The notes under the pieces: generated by a model | What the model was told of the DNA's origin: nothing | What the model saw: only the letters and a program-made list of their open reading frames with translations | Database searches by the model: none | In this document: piece after piece, positions 63,562 through 64,000 of the stretch | How the letters are laid out: each line of letters opens with the position of its first letter | Numbering within the stretch: position 1 is the stretch's first letter | DNA from: Thiocystis violacea | GTDB lineage: Bacteria > Pseudomonadota > Gammaproteobacteria > Chromatiales > Chromatiaceae | NCBI RefSeq assembly: GCF_016583565.1 | Contig: NZ_NRRF01000024.1 | Location: 1 to 64,000 of the forward strand | DNA length: 64,000 bases | Direction: 5' to 3' | Translations under genes and position numbers: made by a program

Positions 63562-64000
63562 ATGCAGCAACTCACGGCTGAAGGCCAACAGATCGTCAAT
63601 GGCCTCTCTCAGCGCTATGGCTTCAGCCCCGATGCCGTCGCACACATGCTCTTCGCCGTGCTCAACGGCAACGGCTCCATGGCGCAGTTCAGTCACTCCG
63701 AATTCGGCGGATCCGGCCAGTGGATGCAGGGCGGTATGTTGATGCTGGGCGACATGTTCAACCACAACCTCAAGGGACGGGTCGACGCGCTGTGCGGGGA
63801 AATCTCCGGGATTCTCGCGACCCAGCAGGGTCTGTTGCGCAGCGGCAGCTTCCAATCCCAGAGCCAGAGCGGAAGCGGACAGCAGAGCCAGGGGGCCGGT
63901 GCGCCCATGGGCGAGTCCAGTCTCTTCGTGCCGGATCCCGCGACCCAGTGGTGGCCGCGGGAGATCGGTGCGCCAAGCGCGACCGGCAGCCAGAACAACG
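63562..64000 (+). CDS. SHOCT-type protein, N-terminal part (cut by window edge)
   Basis: An open frame from ATG 63562 reads 'MQQLTAEGQQIVNGLSQRYG' with 'FSPDAVAHMLFAVLNGNGSM' and 'QFGGSGQWMQGGMLMLGDMF'-like segments, then 'RVDALCGEISGILATQQGLL'. It continues with a Ser/Gln/Gly-rich linker to the window edge (146 residues so far). The N-terminus resembles bacterial proteins that carry a C-terminal SHOCT helical hairpin; that part lies outside the window. The function is unknown. Confidence 0.7.
   Translation, partial: MQQLTAEGQQIVNGLSQRYGFSPDAVAHMLFAVLNGNGSMAQFSHSEFGGSGQWMQGGMLMLGDMFNHNLKGRVDALCGEISGILATQQGLLRSGSFQSQSQSGSGQQSQGAGAPMGESSLFVPDPATQWWPREIGAPSATGSQNN

Overview
The window is 64 kb of G+C-rich chromosome from a gammaproteobacterium. 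Gene families and local gene orders (carA-carB-greA, ffh next to a CcsA/YpjD gene, accA-tilS, cusBA with cusF) fit the Chromatiales, probably a purple sulfur bacterium. That placement is inferred from gene content and base composition; no 16S or photosynthesis gene is present. Most of the window is ordinary housekeeping DNA, interrupted by mobile elements and two defence-like cassettes.

Layout. 0-0.35 kb: start of an IS630-type transposase running off the left edge. 0.7-7.7 kb: a tight minus-strand operon reading dndC, a small protein gene, dndD, a dndE-ftsK fusion, an AAA ATPase gene and a DUF4435 (Toprim-like) gene. It looks like phosphorothioate DNA modification genes coupled to a PARIS-like ATPase/Toprim effector pair. 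8-20 kb: fmdB, an SDR oxidoreductase, greA, carB, carA, trxC, ybbN, tilS, accA and a DUF457 membrane protein. 20-27.3 kb: aguB, a TrpD-like/Rieske pair, then an accessory stretch (FRG, DUF2726, a small membrane protein, a DUF4407 coiled-coil protein). 27.4-32.4 kb: mepA, ffh, ypjD, tRNA-Ala(CGC), crcB and DUF190. 32.4-36.5 kb: an MrfB/YprB-like exonuclease and MrfA/YprA-like helicase pair. 36.8-45.6 kb: a PfkB kinase, an intact IS4-family element, a conserved unknown gene with tsaB, a large Tat-exported protein, glycerate kinase and a DUF455 ferritin-like protein. 45.6-48.6 kb: a dispersed repeat, a HigBA-type toxin-antitoxin operon with a tiny third gene, an NDUFA9-like protein and an HPF-like protein. 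49-53.5 kb: an EamA transporter, uncharacterised genes, a 2OG-Fe(II) oxygenase and a stand-alone CZB protein. 53.6-59.2 kb: a copper/silver efflux operon (copL-like, cusB, cusA, cusF). 59.3-63.1 kb: a second copy of the dispersed repeat, then a minus-strand cassette encoding a HEPN protein, a KGGVGR-type ParA-like ATPase and a P-loop ATPase. 63.6 kb to the end: the start of a SHOCT-type gene.

The two most interesting systems are the Dnd/PARIS-like hybrid operon at the left end and the HEPN-KGGVGR-P-loop cassette at the right end. Both have translationally coupled or nearly coupled genes, seem less G+C-rich than their neighbours by eye, and lie next to mobile or repeated DNA.
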